Source: Chrysopilus asiliformis
Lineage: Eukaryota; Arthropoda; Insecta; Diptera; Rhagionidae
Direction: 5' to 3'
Assembly: GCA_964034945.1 (NCBI GenBank)
Contig: OZ035962.1
Coordinates: 34,065,943 to 34,129,942, forward strand
Length of the DNA: 64,000 nucleotides
Below, piece after piece: positions 44,646 to 55,758 of this stretch; within the stretch, counting starts at the first letter, position 1, and each line of letters opens with the position of its first letter. Made by a program: the position numbers and the translations under genes. The notes beneath the pieces are model-generated. The model saw only the letters and a list, made by a program, of their open reading frames with translations. It did no database searches and was not told the DNA's origin.

Positions 44646-45567
44646 ATTATATTTCATGATCAGTTTGAATTCTTTTATGAAACGCTTTTTTTTTCATTTT
44701 AGTCAAAATAGCGTTTTAAAATCATTTGTTTTGTGTTTTCAGATATACCCGCGAATCGTTGGGAAAAAAATAAATTCACTTAAAGTTCCCATTACGCCAT
44801 CATGTAAGCTTAAGTGAAACACCGGCATTTTGAGAGCTCAGTGATTTATGATGTTTTCCAAACAAGCTTTCAACTTACTTATGCTTCATATACATTGTTT
44901 TTGTTCCTGTCGCTTTCCCCTTATTTTATTTTTGTATCCCAAGTTTTAGAAGTTTTGGCCATGGTTAAGGTGAAAAGAATTGTTCAAGCTTTATGATTAA
45001 TGTTCTTTTCATCATTTTGACCAATGGCTATGTCAGATAAAAATGTTTTGTGGCCTTTTTAGACAGTTCGCAAGGAACTTTGTTGAAAATATATAAGTAT
45101 TGTCGTGCTGGAAATTTGTGTGGATTGAAGTTATCCAAAACTATATATTATTATTAGTAAAAGTTTGATAAATCTTTTGCTACCAAGGTTCGAAGACTAT
45201 CAATATGTAAATTGAGACGAAATTTTACAAAAAAAACCTAAGAAAGCTTGAACAAGAATCACCTGATTTGTATTAGGTGAGACTGAAAATAGTTTGAACA
45301 ATTTCAAACGAATGTTTGTAAGCATTTATAATATTTTATATAGTTTTCGGATTTGTTCTCCTGGGTAGCTTTTCATTTGTTTGTGGCTACATTGATGCAA
45401 ATTTTTAAGTTGATCCGAGCTACCAACCAAAAATAATTAATGTTTTTGCAACTATCGTCATTTTCCTTATATAGAAGTAAGAACCCCAAACGGAACCAGG
45501 AAATCTGTCCGCTCGTCTCTACCACGACGTCTCCTAGACGTTTTGATCGTTTTAAATGAAAAATATC
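44646..45567. other. Stretch with no gene recognised
   Basis: AT-rich; no exon or element ends identified. Confidence 0.4.
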
Positions 45568-45571
45568 TTAA

Positions 45572-45790
45572 CACGTTCATGACATCGTGTACCACTGGTG
45601 GTACATGTACAGTTTTTTAAAACCGCGCGAGTAAATAGTGCGGTAGTTTTTTTGTGGAAGTAATATAAAAACACGCACCGTGTACCACCGATGGCGCACA
45701 ATCGCCAGAAAACAAATCGCTAGTGTACCACCCGTGGTACACGATGTCCAAATGTAAAAAAAAGTCGAAAAAGCAAATGTCACGAACGTG
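45572..45790. mobile_element. piggyBac-like MITE, TTAA duplication
   Basis: Ends CACGTTCATGACAT and, in reverse complement, CACGTTCGTGACAT are flanked by TTAA (45568-45571 and 45791-45794). The palindromic words gtaccactggtggtac and gtaccacccgtggtac sit inside. Length 219 bp, non-coding. Confidence 0.9.
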
Positions 45791-45830
45791 TTAAATATGT
45801 TTATGCAGATTTGGTGAAAAATACTTTAAA

Positions 45831-45904
45831 TCTATGACTTTAAATCTAATTTAAATCTATGACTTTAAATCTAATTTAATTCTATGACTTTAAATCTAAA
45901 TGAC
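45831..45904. repeat. 25-base tandem repeat, three copies
   Basis: The unit is tctatgactttaaatctaat plus ttaaa. It lies just outside the piggyBac MITE. Confidence 0.9.
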
Positions 45905-46347
45905 TTAATCAATGTCTAAAATTTTACCTTATGTTACTTCGAAGAATGTTCAGGACTTTTCTGCGCCAAATTATTTTGAAATCAAAAAACCACAAAGAAA
46001 ATTGCGAATCACGTCCAAAACACTTGGGAATTTGCAATTATTAATTTTAAAAAGAAACATAAAAATTTCAAAAAACCTCACATTTATATGTTAAACTACC
46101 CGACAAAAAACGACTTTTTTTGTGTTGCTTAGGGCTTGCAAAATTACCGAGTTTCGGATTTACCGGTAAATCGCTATTTAGATAAAATAAATCATGTATA
46201 TTAGTGACAGTGAGAGGAAAAAAAACGTACGACGAAATAAGTAACAATAATGTTATAATATTTATAGTGTAAATCATAAAATCAAGAAAACAAGAACACA
46301 TAATTATAACAATTCAATAATAAAATCAAAATACATTAATTAATGTA

Positions 46348-46611
46348 ATATCGTCGGCTAATTGTGAAATTGTACTCAGTCCATTTGGTATAATATTCCA
46401 GAAGAGCAATGAAAACCTTGTTAAATCGTTTTAATTCTCTTTCAATGATACTGAGTTTTCTTTAAATGAGAAAAATTGTGCTCAGTTTTCTTTAAATGAG
46501 ACTCTGTTTTCTTTAAATGAAAATTAAAATGATTTAACAAGGGTTTTTATTGTTCTTCTGTCAAATTTGGTATAATGGACTTAGCACAATTTCACTTTTA
46601 GCCGACGATAT
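46348..46611. mobile_element. Foldback MITE nested in the hAT, GTA duplication
   Basis: Arms of about 95 bases start atatcgtcggctaattgtga and end with the inverse, flanked by GTA on both sides (46345-46347 and 46612-46614). Between the arms gttttctttaaatgag is repeated three times. Confidence 0.85.
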
Positions 46612-47330
46612 GTATATTGCATATTACATATTTTATCATTTACTTATGTACATGTACTAGAAGTATACTTCAGTTTGCTCTTACATTCGGAAAGCTTGTA
46701 AATATTGGGCTTTTTCGATAATTAAGGTTTTTACAAAAAAAATACGATTTTGACATTTTTGAATTATCAGAAAAGCCCATTATCATAAGTTATTTCATTA
46801 AAACATTTGAAGACCTCGGTGCAAATAGCGGTCACCTCCACTTTTTGACGCAAATGAGTTATTGCAGTTGGCGCAAGAATAAAAGAATGCCCATATTTGG
46901 CTGCAAACTCCGGACTCGTTGGAGGACTGTGTAAAAAGTTATTAAAGAAAAGGAGACGACTGAAAGCATTGTTTCATATAATTTGACGCAGAATTTTTTT
47001 TTCAAAAAATCTTTAATTTTTTCTGAGAGTTTTGTTTTGTGAAATTGAATATTTTTTTATTTGTTTATTTTTAAACGCTATTAAACATATTTTGGACTGT
47101 ATTTTGTAGCCAATAATGCATTTTGAAAACCGCTAATATCCTCTTGGGTGCCAGAAACAGCTATCTCCAAAATTTAAAATGTCTATAACTTTTTCGAAAA
47201 AAAAAATATAGATTTATGTCAAATTAAAACGATGTAAGAATACATGTTTGATTTAAATTGTAATTTTTTAACTTTGTCCCAGAGCAAAAACTTCAGGTCT
47301 TCATTTAGAAAAAAAAAATTACCAGAAGCT

Positions 47331-47513
47331 GTGTTTTAATTTTCAGCCTGACGTTTCGAGCCTTGTTTTGGCTCATTTTTAATGTAACATTTCGACAAAG
47401 TTTTTACGGTTAAATATTAACAGTTATAACATAGTGCATTTAAATGATCATTTAACGCCTCTGAAGATTAACCAAAACAAGGCTCGAAACGTCAGGCTGG
47501 AAAATTAAAACAC
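47331..47513. repeat. Inverted repeat with 42-base arms
   Basis: Arms contain cctgacgtttcgagccttgt and its inverse and are separated by about 100 bases. A single mismatch region (tttcag versus ttccag) is visible. It sits near the right end of the hAT element. Confidence 0.8.
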
Positions 47514-48142
47514 AACTTTTGCTTTTATTTCTTAAAATTGGACCGCTAAGCCCGCCAAACTAATACAAAAAAATACCGAAATTACCGGTATTTTTTAAAA
47601 AAATTTACCGGTAATTTCGGTAGTAAAATTGGCCGGTAAAACCGGTAAACCGGTTTCCGGTATTGCAGCCCCTAGTGTTGCTACAGATTTTACAATATTT
47701 TTAAGATATTTTGACGTCGCTGATTCCGAATCTCCAAGTGGTTTGGCCAGATTGGCTCTAGTTTTGCAAAACACCCCAAAAAATATTATTTTTTCAAAAA
47801 ATTCCATATAAACTGAAAAATTAAATTTCCTCGGCCTTCGACTTTATGTCTTACGTGACCACCGGCCACGCTGTAAATCTATTTATGTATACGGCTTAAA
47901 ATAGAATGAAATTTCAACAATAAAATTTTAATACATAATGCAACTTCAAAGGAGACAATAGTTACATGATAAACATTTTTGGGCTACGTTTTAATAATTT
48001 TAGTATTGTATACAGTTCGAAAAATATTAAAATTTAATCTCGCGATAGATTATTGTTTTTTAATTTTTTTTATTGAAATGTAATCCAAATAAGTTATCAA
48101 TTTTCATACTAGTCTATTGAAATTAAATGCAACAGCATTATT

Positions 48143-48389
48143 TGAGGCGTTAAAAGCTAGAGTGGACCAACCCACATAATCGAGTTTTTGAAGCTTTTTC
48201 ACTTTTGTACTATTATTTACTGTAAATTTTTGGAAAAAAAATTGTGTGGACTTTATTACTCAATGTTGAAATGTTCTTTTGTGCATCCAAACATTTTTAT
48301 CTAGATACTCACTCGCAATAGTGATTCAAACACAAAAAAATTCACGATTTCGACATGTGGGTTGGTCCACTCTAGCTTTTAACGCCTCA
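48143..48389. mobile_element. Foldback MITE with TGAGGCGTTAAAAGCTAGAG ends
   Basis: Perfect inverted ends of about 35 bases reach the word aacccacat, separated by an AT-rich centre. No target duplication was certain. Confidence 0.85.
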
Positions 48390-48807
48390 TTTTTTTAATG
48401 AATTTTTATATTACAATGTAATGCAAATGGGCTATTTTTTAAATATTATTTTTTAATACTGTCATTAAATTTGATTTATTGAAAAAGATAAGTTACAATA
48501 ATAGTCAATTTAAAGATTGAATAGTAAATTTTACTACTTAGAACAATTTTAACTTGTTATTAGAGAATGCGATTTTGAGAATTTTTGTAATTGAGTAATA
48601 GTCTCGAGTCTGACTTTTCAAAGGTTCACAACTTGCATGGAAATGGGTTAGATTGATTTTTGTGGACGAAATTTTTCCTTGAAACATGACCTCTCTAATG
48701 GTGAAAAGCGGATCGAAATCCATTCAAAATTATAGGATATGGCAGGCGAGGGATTCACAAGGGAGCTCTTTAATTGTCGAATATGGCATAAGAATTTTCA
48801 TGCTTTA

Positions 48808-49020
48808 AGCCTAAACCCCAATTACGCGTTCGTACGTGCGGCATGATTTTGTTCTGGCATCTAGTAGTTGTCACCGCGTCTAAAAGTAGAAACTGAGCCT
48901 ACACGGACGCGGCAACGCGTCTGAGCAACGCGCAATTATACATTTACTCATTTAAATGCGTAGTTTTTACCTTCACCGCGTGGGTGCCGCACGCACGAAT
49001 GCGTAATTGGGGTTTGGGCT
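48808..49020. mobile_element. Harbinger MITE, TTA duplication
   Basis: Ends AGCCTAAACCCCAATTACGC and, in reverse complement, AGCCCAAACCCCAATTACGC are flanked by TTA (48805-48807 and 49021-49023). The repeats extend to the cgtgcggca block. It is 213 bp and non-coding. Confidence 0.9.
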
Positions 49021-49023
49021 TTA

Positions 49024-50012
49024 GGCTTCCCGCTTTATTGCAACGATTTCCTTGGCAAATTGGTTGTGCAATCAAGCGGGGGTTACTATATTCATATGTT
49101 AAAATGGTTCGTCCCGACTGACTGAGTGACTCATCAAACCACATCTCAAACCCCTAGACCTAGAAACGTGAAATTATATTCCCTCTATGACGTATGCGCT
49201 CAGTAAGGCGGGATTTTGCCAAATTTCACCCCTAATCCGTTAGAACGATGATTTGATTTTAGCACAAATCCTGGCAGTTATATTCACTGATCAGGAATCT
49301 GGTGTTAGAAAACTCGAAACACTAGTGCTGAAAGGATAATTTAAAAAAAAAATTAAATGATTTTTGGATTTTTTTGTCCAAAAGACCTTTGCAAAAACAA
49401 CTTTGACGCGGTAACAACAAAGAATTATAAAAATATCTACCAATTTACCTATACCGGTTATTTGTCAGGTTGGTAAATTCAGAATTAATTACTTTCGGGA
49501 ACAATTAACTATTAATTACTTGGGATGAAGCAAATGGCATTTGTATGTTTGTAGGAGAGTGAGCTTATTTGAATTTCTAAGCAATGAGGAAACAATTTAC
49601 CCTAAGGTGCATTTTATGCGTTTGCAATAGTGTATTTTAATTATGATTTTACCTACAAGCATCATAGAAACTGTCGTATTACATTGGTATATGCTACAAT
49701 ATAGTATGAGAAACAACATTTTCAATTACAAGCTTAGTTGTACACTTTCCAATTCTGTTTATGGTGCACATAATGACACATTTCATTTGCCTAATAGGTC
49801 CATTGGAAATTCAGGAGATAATTTCATACTAAACTACTATCTTAAAATTAGGTGGAATATTAGATATCTGTTTATTTTACCAGTAATGGAAAATTTCGAA
49901 ATCATTTCCAACATAAACTGAATAAATGGCTATATGTTTTATTTATGAATTCATTAAATTAGCTGTAATATCTTCTTAACCCCAATTTGGAATTTAGATT
50001 TATTGTGTAAAC
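49024..50012. other. Stretch with a gactgactgagtgac tract but no gene
   Basis: A palindromic cccgctt/aagcggg pair (49028-49080) and a gactgactgagtgac tract (49117-49131) suggest another decayed DINE-like family. The frame at 49643-49921 shows no recognised motif. Confidence 0.4.
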
Positions 50013-50946
50013 GAGATGCCACATTGCCATCAGGTACTGATAACGATCTGATTTCGATAACGCTGTAGCCTGACTGCGCCTACTGAAATCAGTGGGTATG
50101 CCACAGTGAGCCGATAAATCTGAACATGACCGATATTAAAAATTGAGGCTAGGGTGGATTAAAATTTGAGGCTAGGGTGGATTAAAATTTGAGGTTAGGG
50201 TGGAATGCTTTATGATTGTAGTTTATTTTTACCTTTTACCACCTCAGATGAATTTATATATGGGCGGGAAACTCAAAAATGAGTACAAAATAAACTATTT
50301 TTATGATACTTTTAAATGCAAAACATTGAATAATTTTTGTAGTAAAAAATATGCGTAAATTTTCATTTCTGTAAAGCTGAAATAAAAAAAAATTAAGAAC
50401 TAATATTGTTTCTAATCACATTTTTTTGCACTATGATGGTAATGCCAGAGAACAAATAATTTAGAGAATAAACTCTTAGAACAAATTTTTAGAGAAAATT
50501 TTTCCACTGTGAGATGAAGCAAGAGGATCCGATGTAACACGGAAAAAATTATCCATTCTATTCCTCCATCTCATTGAATAGATACGACGAAAATGATTAG
50601 AAAATGTTCTCTCTGCTTCGTGCTCCCTAGTCTAAAAGTAATTAACTTTTAGGCCGTAGCTAGTGAATGATAGAGACATTTTTCCCCGCTTCGAAGGGGA
50701 AATTTGTCAAAAATTTGTTCGGCAGAGTTTTTTCTATATATTCCTTATTCTATGGTAATGCCATCAACTGATCCGAACGAGATTGTGAGGGAAAGTTTGT
50801 CAGTTGTAAATTATCCCTTCTGTATCGGCGTCGTATCAGTATCGAGTCAGCTTCAATTAGTCATCTCACATAAAGTTATTCACAGCACAGCAGCGATATC
50901 GGAATCAGGTCATCGTTATTAGCAGTTGATGGTAGTGTGGCATCTC
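50013..50946. mobile_element. TIR element with GAGATGCCACA ends, superfamily unknown
   Basis: About 55 imperfect bases at each end correspond in inverse (gagatgccaca, then cgctg at the inner limit). No matching target duplication was seen. A 23-base tandem repeat lies inside. Confidence 0.65.
50135..50203. repeat. 23-base tandem repeat, three copies
   Basis: The unit is attaaaatttgaggctaggg plus tgg; copies differ at single bases. Confidence 0.92.
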
Positions 50947-52018
50947 ATTAATGGTACAAAAATAGATAATCCATCCGCTAGAGGTAGGTGAATGTGAATT
51001 TTTAAAAACTCCATGATTGCGTAGGGTGGCAATCCAGGATGAGCTTTAAAACATGTTTTGGCATCTAAAATTTGTTTCAAATTGAATGAGTCCTTAGATC
51101 ACTATTTCCCCCCGAGGGATCGTCAAAAGTTTTTTGTGAATAAAAAAAAAATATGTATATTTCACAATTTTTATAAAAATAGAAAAATCACGGATCTGTT
51201 AAAAAAAACTGAATATGTGACAGTTTTTCAACAAACGAAATTAAAATTACATTTTTTACTAGTATATACATACGATCGACATCTCACATTTTATTTTGCA
51301 TCGTATTGTTTTTAAAAAGCCTCGCCGGGTGCGTACTTATTTTAAAAGTTTTCGCCTTTAGGTCAGAACAGAACGAACGAAGCGTGCATTTAGAACCAAC
51401 GCATCAGCATCTTTGCAACAAAAATGCGTGTTGCAAAGTTTGAGCAATATTCAAATTGTGAGATACGCTGCAAAACTAGGATGCACATACTAGCAGATAT
51501 TTCTTATCATACACTTTTAGTTGATCCAATCTTGTACCGTATTTCAGCTGAATAAGCTTCAATTTTGTGTTTGCTCGTCGTATGCCAGCAAAAATGTAGT
51601 TTATTTAGTTGCTATAGGTATAAACTTATTTTGACACAATCCATGTATGTTTTTGAATGTAATTAATTTCACATTCATTTCTGTTTGGAATTTTAGTGCA
51701 TAGAAGCGAATAAATCGATGCTTTTGGGATATATTGTGGTTTATAATTAAAACCATAACAAAACCTTTTCAATTTTAATTTTCAGTGAATCATACTTTCG
51801 CGTTAATTACAGATTACAGTTTGAAGCAGCGCTCAGCTAATATGCTCTGGTTATGTATCTGAACATTTGGCTGCCACGCAATAGCAGCAAATGCATACAT
51901 TTAAATCTGCATACTGCGTTGGTTATGTTTTGACTTATACATATGTGCTAAAAATACAGAAAAAAAAATTTAGTTAGCCTTTTTACTGTGCAGGTTTTTT
52001 TGGATCAGCCCCGCAAGA
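50947..52018. other. Stretch with no gene recognised
   Basis: AT-rich, with no convincing exon or element end. Confidence 0.4.
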
Positions 52019-52310
52019 AAGCTTTTATTTAGCTTGCCTTCGTATGTCTGTTTGTCTACTTATTTGTTTGTTTGTCTGTTTATCGGCGTCAAATCAATAC
52101 AATATTTTAACTACTTCGTCCTTGTAATGGGAAGGTCATGTAAGGATAAAAAATCTGAGACTTTTTGAGGTCGCTGACTTCGATTCTGGCATTAAAAAGT
52201 CCGTAAGGATAACGGAAGGTCCTGTAAGCATAACGTAATTATCCATTCACGTTAAATTTTCCGGGAAAAAATCTCATCTGAGGAAAAGGATAATCACGTT
52301 ATCCAATATA
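52019..52310 (-). repeat. DINE-like family B, copy 2
   Basis: The hairpin aagcttttatttagctt (52019-52035), then tgtctgtttgtctac, then aggataacggaaggtcctgt match copy 1 at 1937-2290. The copy directly abuts a mariner remnant. Confidence 0.65.
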
Positions 52311-52329
52311 GGACATTCAAAAAATCATT

Positions 52330-52840
52330 TCAAGCGTCGCCAATAAGCCAATTGGATATGGGAGCACACAAAAGTCAATGGCACTTTTCGCAGAAAATCA
52401 TCTTCAGCAAAAAGGCACACTTTCTCCTCAGTGTATTCGTCAAAAAGCAAAATTGTCGCATTTGCGCTGATGAGAACCACAGAGAGTGACTGTTTGGTGC
52501 AGTTTTTGTGCCAGCGGAGCAATCGGTCCGTACTTTTTTGAAAATGCGGACGGTAAAGCTGTTACCGTGAATGGCGTGCGCTATCGAGTCGCGATAACGG
52601 TTTTTTTGTGGTCAAAATTAGGGGCTATGGATATGAACAAAATGTGGTTCCAACAGGACGGTGCCACTTGCCACAGAGCCACCGCAACAATGGTTCCATT
52701 GCAAGAAAAGTTCTATGGTCGCGTTATTTCTCGCGTGACACCAACTGGCCGGTGAGATCGTGTGATTTGACACCGTTGACACCTTACGGTGGAGAAATGT
52801 ATTGAATCTTTATTCAACTTTAAAATTCACGAAAGAACGA
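52330..52840 (+). mobile_element. Mariner-type element remnant
   Basis: The region encodes the middle of a Tc1/mariner-type transposase on the plus strand. No terminal inverted repeats or TA duplications were found, so this is an internal fragment. Confidence 0.75.
52386..52755 (+). pseudogene. Mariner-type transposase, central catalytic part
   Basis: It begins with a block containing KIIFSKKAHFLL (the first catalytic aspartate of the usual FSDEAHF appears replaced by lysine), then QNCRICADEN. After a short deletion and frame change it continues TVWCSFCASGAIGPYFFENA, VTVNGVRYRV, and MWFQQDGATCHRA, where the second catalytic aspartate is intact. An incomplete VRSCDLTPL block, which should carry the third acidic residue, follows in yet another frame. 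The family's DNA-binding N-terminus is absent. It is clearly inactive. Confidence 0.85.
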
Positions 52841-53042
52841 GGAAATAAATCGCATAAAAACAATCAGTCGGTCCTTGACAATCCGTTGCCCTGCGATTGA
52901 AAAGTGAGTTTTAAATCGAGTTCTAGAGTACCAATTGAGTGGCGAATCGAATCGACTGAGTTTGATATTACTTTTTAACTTCGGATTCCAGAATAGCCAT
53001 GATTAGTCAAATTTTGTGAGTTAGAGGGCACAGAGATGGGTT

Positions 53043-53860
53043 TGTAGGATTATGATTTATTTTTATTATTTAAATACATTTATTTATCTTTTTAAAAGTT
53101 TTAATGAAATTTAAAAGTTGTTGATTCGACGGTTGACAATCATATAATAAAAATTTAAAATTACAAAACGGTTACACAGTAAAAACTTACTAGATTAAAA
53201 GGTAACTTAAATAATAATTTTACAGTGTCGCCACAGTTTTTTAAAAATTGATGAGAATCCTTAAAGAATCTTCTTCAAAGAGGTACAAAAATTAACCAAA
53301 AGTCTTGTTAAATACATACAGAAAACTTGATAGTAGTCTCGAAAACTCGGCTTGAATAAACAAGATAATGAACTGAGCTTCTTTGAATCCGTTTTGAGAA
53401 GAAGTCTTGAAAAATTAGGCTTAATTGAAAGATTGAATTTCGTCCTGTTTTGAAGAAAAGTATTTTTCTTGAATGAAGTTTTTTTAAAAAATTACTTCCA
53501 TAAAAATGTTGAATATTGAATTTTCATTTTCGTTCTTTAAAATTCTTTTGGTTTCTTCTTTTGATTTTTTTTAAAATATTGCTGATTGTGGAATTTTCGT
53601 CTTCTTTTTTAAATTTCAGTTTTATAAATTCTTACGATGTTCTTTTTCCTTGTCGGGGTCACCAAATTGTAGGATTATGATTTATTTTTATTATTTAAAT
53701 ACATTTATTTATCTTTTTAAAAGTTTTAATGAAATTTAAAAGTTGTTGATTCGACGGTTGACAATCATATAATAAAAATTTAAAATTACAAAACGGTTAC
53801 ACAGTAAAAACTTACTAGATTAAAAGGTAACTTAAATAATAATTTTACAGTGTCGCCACA
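53043..53860 (-). mobile_element. TRIM: miniature BEL-like LTR retrotransposon with identical LTRs
   Basis: Two 193-base direct repeats, 53043-53235 and 53668-53860, appear identical, begin TG and end CA, and are flanked by GGTT (53039-53042 and 53861-53864). On the minus strand a primer-binding site, TGGTGACCCCGAC (53652-53664), lies three bases after the 5' LTR, so the element runs leftwards. From memory, this primer site is common in insect BEL/Pao elements. The 432-base interior has no protein frame, the definition of a terminal-repeat retrotransposon in miniature; it must have been mobilised in trans. Confidence 0.93.
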
Positions 53861-53864
53861 GGTT

Positions 53865-55597
53865 TGTCCTTAAAAGACATACTTTTAAGGTGCACGGCTT
53901 GACGACGTTACTAAACAGACGAGGAGGAATGCTTTCAAAGACCCTAGAATCGGTGTGACATATGTTATGGTTGGCCCTTATATTAAATCTACTATACCTT
54001 ATATTTTTACTATTATTTATTTTGATAATTTTTGTGCCATATTGGATTATTTTTTGCCACTTCTATTCAAGTACCAAATTTATCATGGCCATAATCGAAT
54101 AATACAATGAGATTAGATTAATTTAAATGAAAATAATGATGAATCGAAGAAGATTTCTTTCCGAAACTTGATGTTTTTTTTCATAAATAATAATAAAATC
54201 CCAGAGGGCGAGAAATTGAATTGATTTCTTAGCAAATATTTATTAATAGGGCCATTAAGATATATTAATTATTTTTTATGAAAATTTCATAAAATTCGTG
54301 AAATAAAAATGTGCCTTTATGATAAATTTTTTTTATGAATATTGATCAATGAAATTTCTTCATGAATTCTGTGAGTAGATTTCATAGATTTTATGAAAAT
54401 ATGTCATCAAGTCTATTAAAAACTTCATGATATCTATGAAAACTTCATAAACGCAATGAAAATCGTTCCATAAAAATAATGAATTTTTAGTCATAGGTTC
54501 TAAAACCACATTTCAATGGTTCCAAATCACTCCGAAATTTTCATAGAATTTACAAAGTGTTTTGTATACGAGTATTACGAGTTATTTTTCTGAATGTGCC
54601 AGTTAAAAATCAAAAGAAAAAAAGTTTTTTTTTAAAGAAAATTGTCATAACCAGTATACATTTTCATTAAGATAAGGACATGTTAAATAACGTTTTTGTA
54701 GAGTCATTGTTTCCAATTAGTATAAAGCTAAATTAATGATAAAACAATTTAGCATTGGCGTAAAACTTTAGGGTTTGAGATACAGAGGCGCATCGCAGTT
54801 TTGCTTAATAACAGAAGTCAGCGAGCCAACCAGTCAGTCAGCTAACGAAGTGAAATGTAATTAGCCAAAGTGTTGGTAAAGACAAAAGGCGGCAAAAGTG
54901 CTAACGACACTAAACTACTTAGGAAAATTGAATTTGATAACTCCACTCATTCCTTGCCACGATAATTGGCGAGGTTCAACTTATATCCTGGTTCCTTATA
55001 TACTATACATGCATTGACAATAACTATGAAGCCGTACCTTATTGTGTTTTGCTCTGCTATATAGGTTATTATGTCGAGTGATCCCGGTGAGAAATAGGGA
55101 ACAACGAGTTCAATACGGCGAAAGTTTTGTGAAGCCGTAAAAGTTCAAAACAGTTAACTTTAAACGAGTATACGTTACATACGACTCGGCATTCTCATCC
55201 ATTTTTAGATACACTACCTTTGCGGAGAATACATCTGTTCCATTTTACTATATATTCACATGTTTCCTTTACAGTATGTACTCATTGTTTTATTATTTAG
55301 AGAGAAGCCTTCCCATTTTCGTAATATCTATTCTGCCTAAGTGTTATGACCTAAATAATTTGTGGGAAACTGAGTTTTATCTTTGCACGAATTATTTTCA
55401 CAGTTTCCAAACAATGAAACATTCTTGAATGTACGCATTTTTTGATCTACAATAACTATGCAAATAATAATGTCATCATTCGTAAATTAAATCAAATTTG
55501 CATATTTTTGAAAATAGAAACGAAATTTCGTGCAAATTTCGATGGTAGTGTCAGAAGGCTTTTATTTTCATACTAAACTCAAACATCGGAATGGAAC
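53865..55597. other. AT-rich stretch with no gene seen
   Basis: The words ttcatgaa, ttcataa and atgaaaa recur densely at 54270-54500 without forming a defined element. No exon was recognised. Confidence 0.4.
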
Positions 55598-55649
55598 GAA
55601 TCGCTTTATTCTAATTTCATATTTCGGTACATAATAATACAGTCCATTA

Positions 55650-55704
55650 TTAACAAGCAGCACGAGCCCGATGCCATTCTGTCGCACGCCGGTCCAGTTC
55701 ACTC
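55650..55704 (-). CDS. Candidate short terminal exon, product unknown
   Basis: On the minus strand the acceptor cgttttgtttctttgcag (55705-55722) is excellent. The exon is open in phase 1, giving SELDRRATEWHRARAAC and a TAA, with AATAAA about 35 to 45 bases further. Its base composition is much richer in GC than the surroundings. A second phase is also open for 44 codons and cannot be excluded. The preceding intron would contain the hAT element at 55759-57650, and a donor-like site lies at about 57918-57926 minus. The protein was not recognised. Confidence 0.3.
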
Positions 55705-55758
55705 CTGCAAAGAAACAAAACGTAAGTCTACGCGACTTAATGAGGGCATACGCCTAAC

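Larger units (their letters stand above)
46130..47674. mobile_element. hAT element, duplication GTGTTGCT
   Basis: Left end TAGGGCTTGCAA and right end, in reverse complement, TAGGGGCTGCAATACC are flanked by exact GTGTTGCT (46122-46129 and 47675-47682). Both ends carry taccggtaa words. It contains two further inverted-repeat elements (46348-46611 and 47331-47513) and no transposase. Confidence 0.92.
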
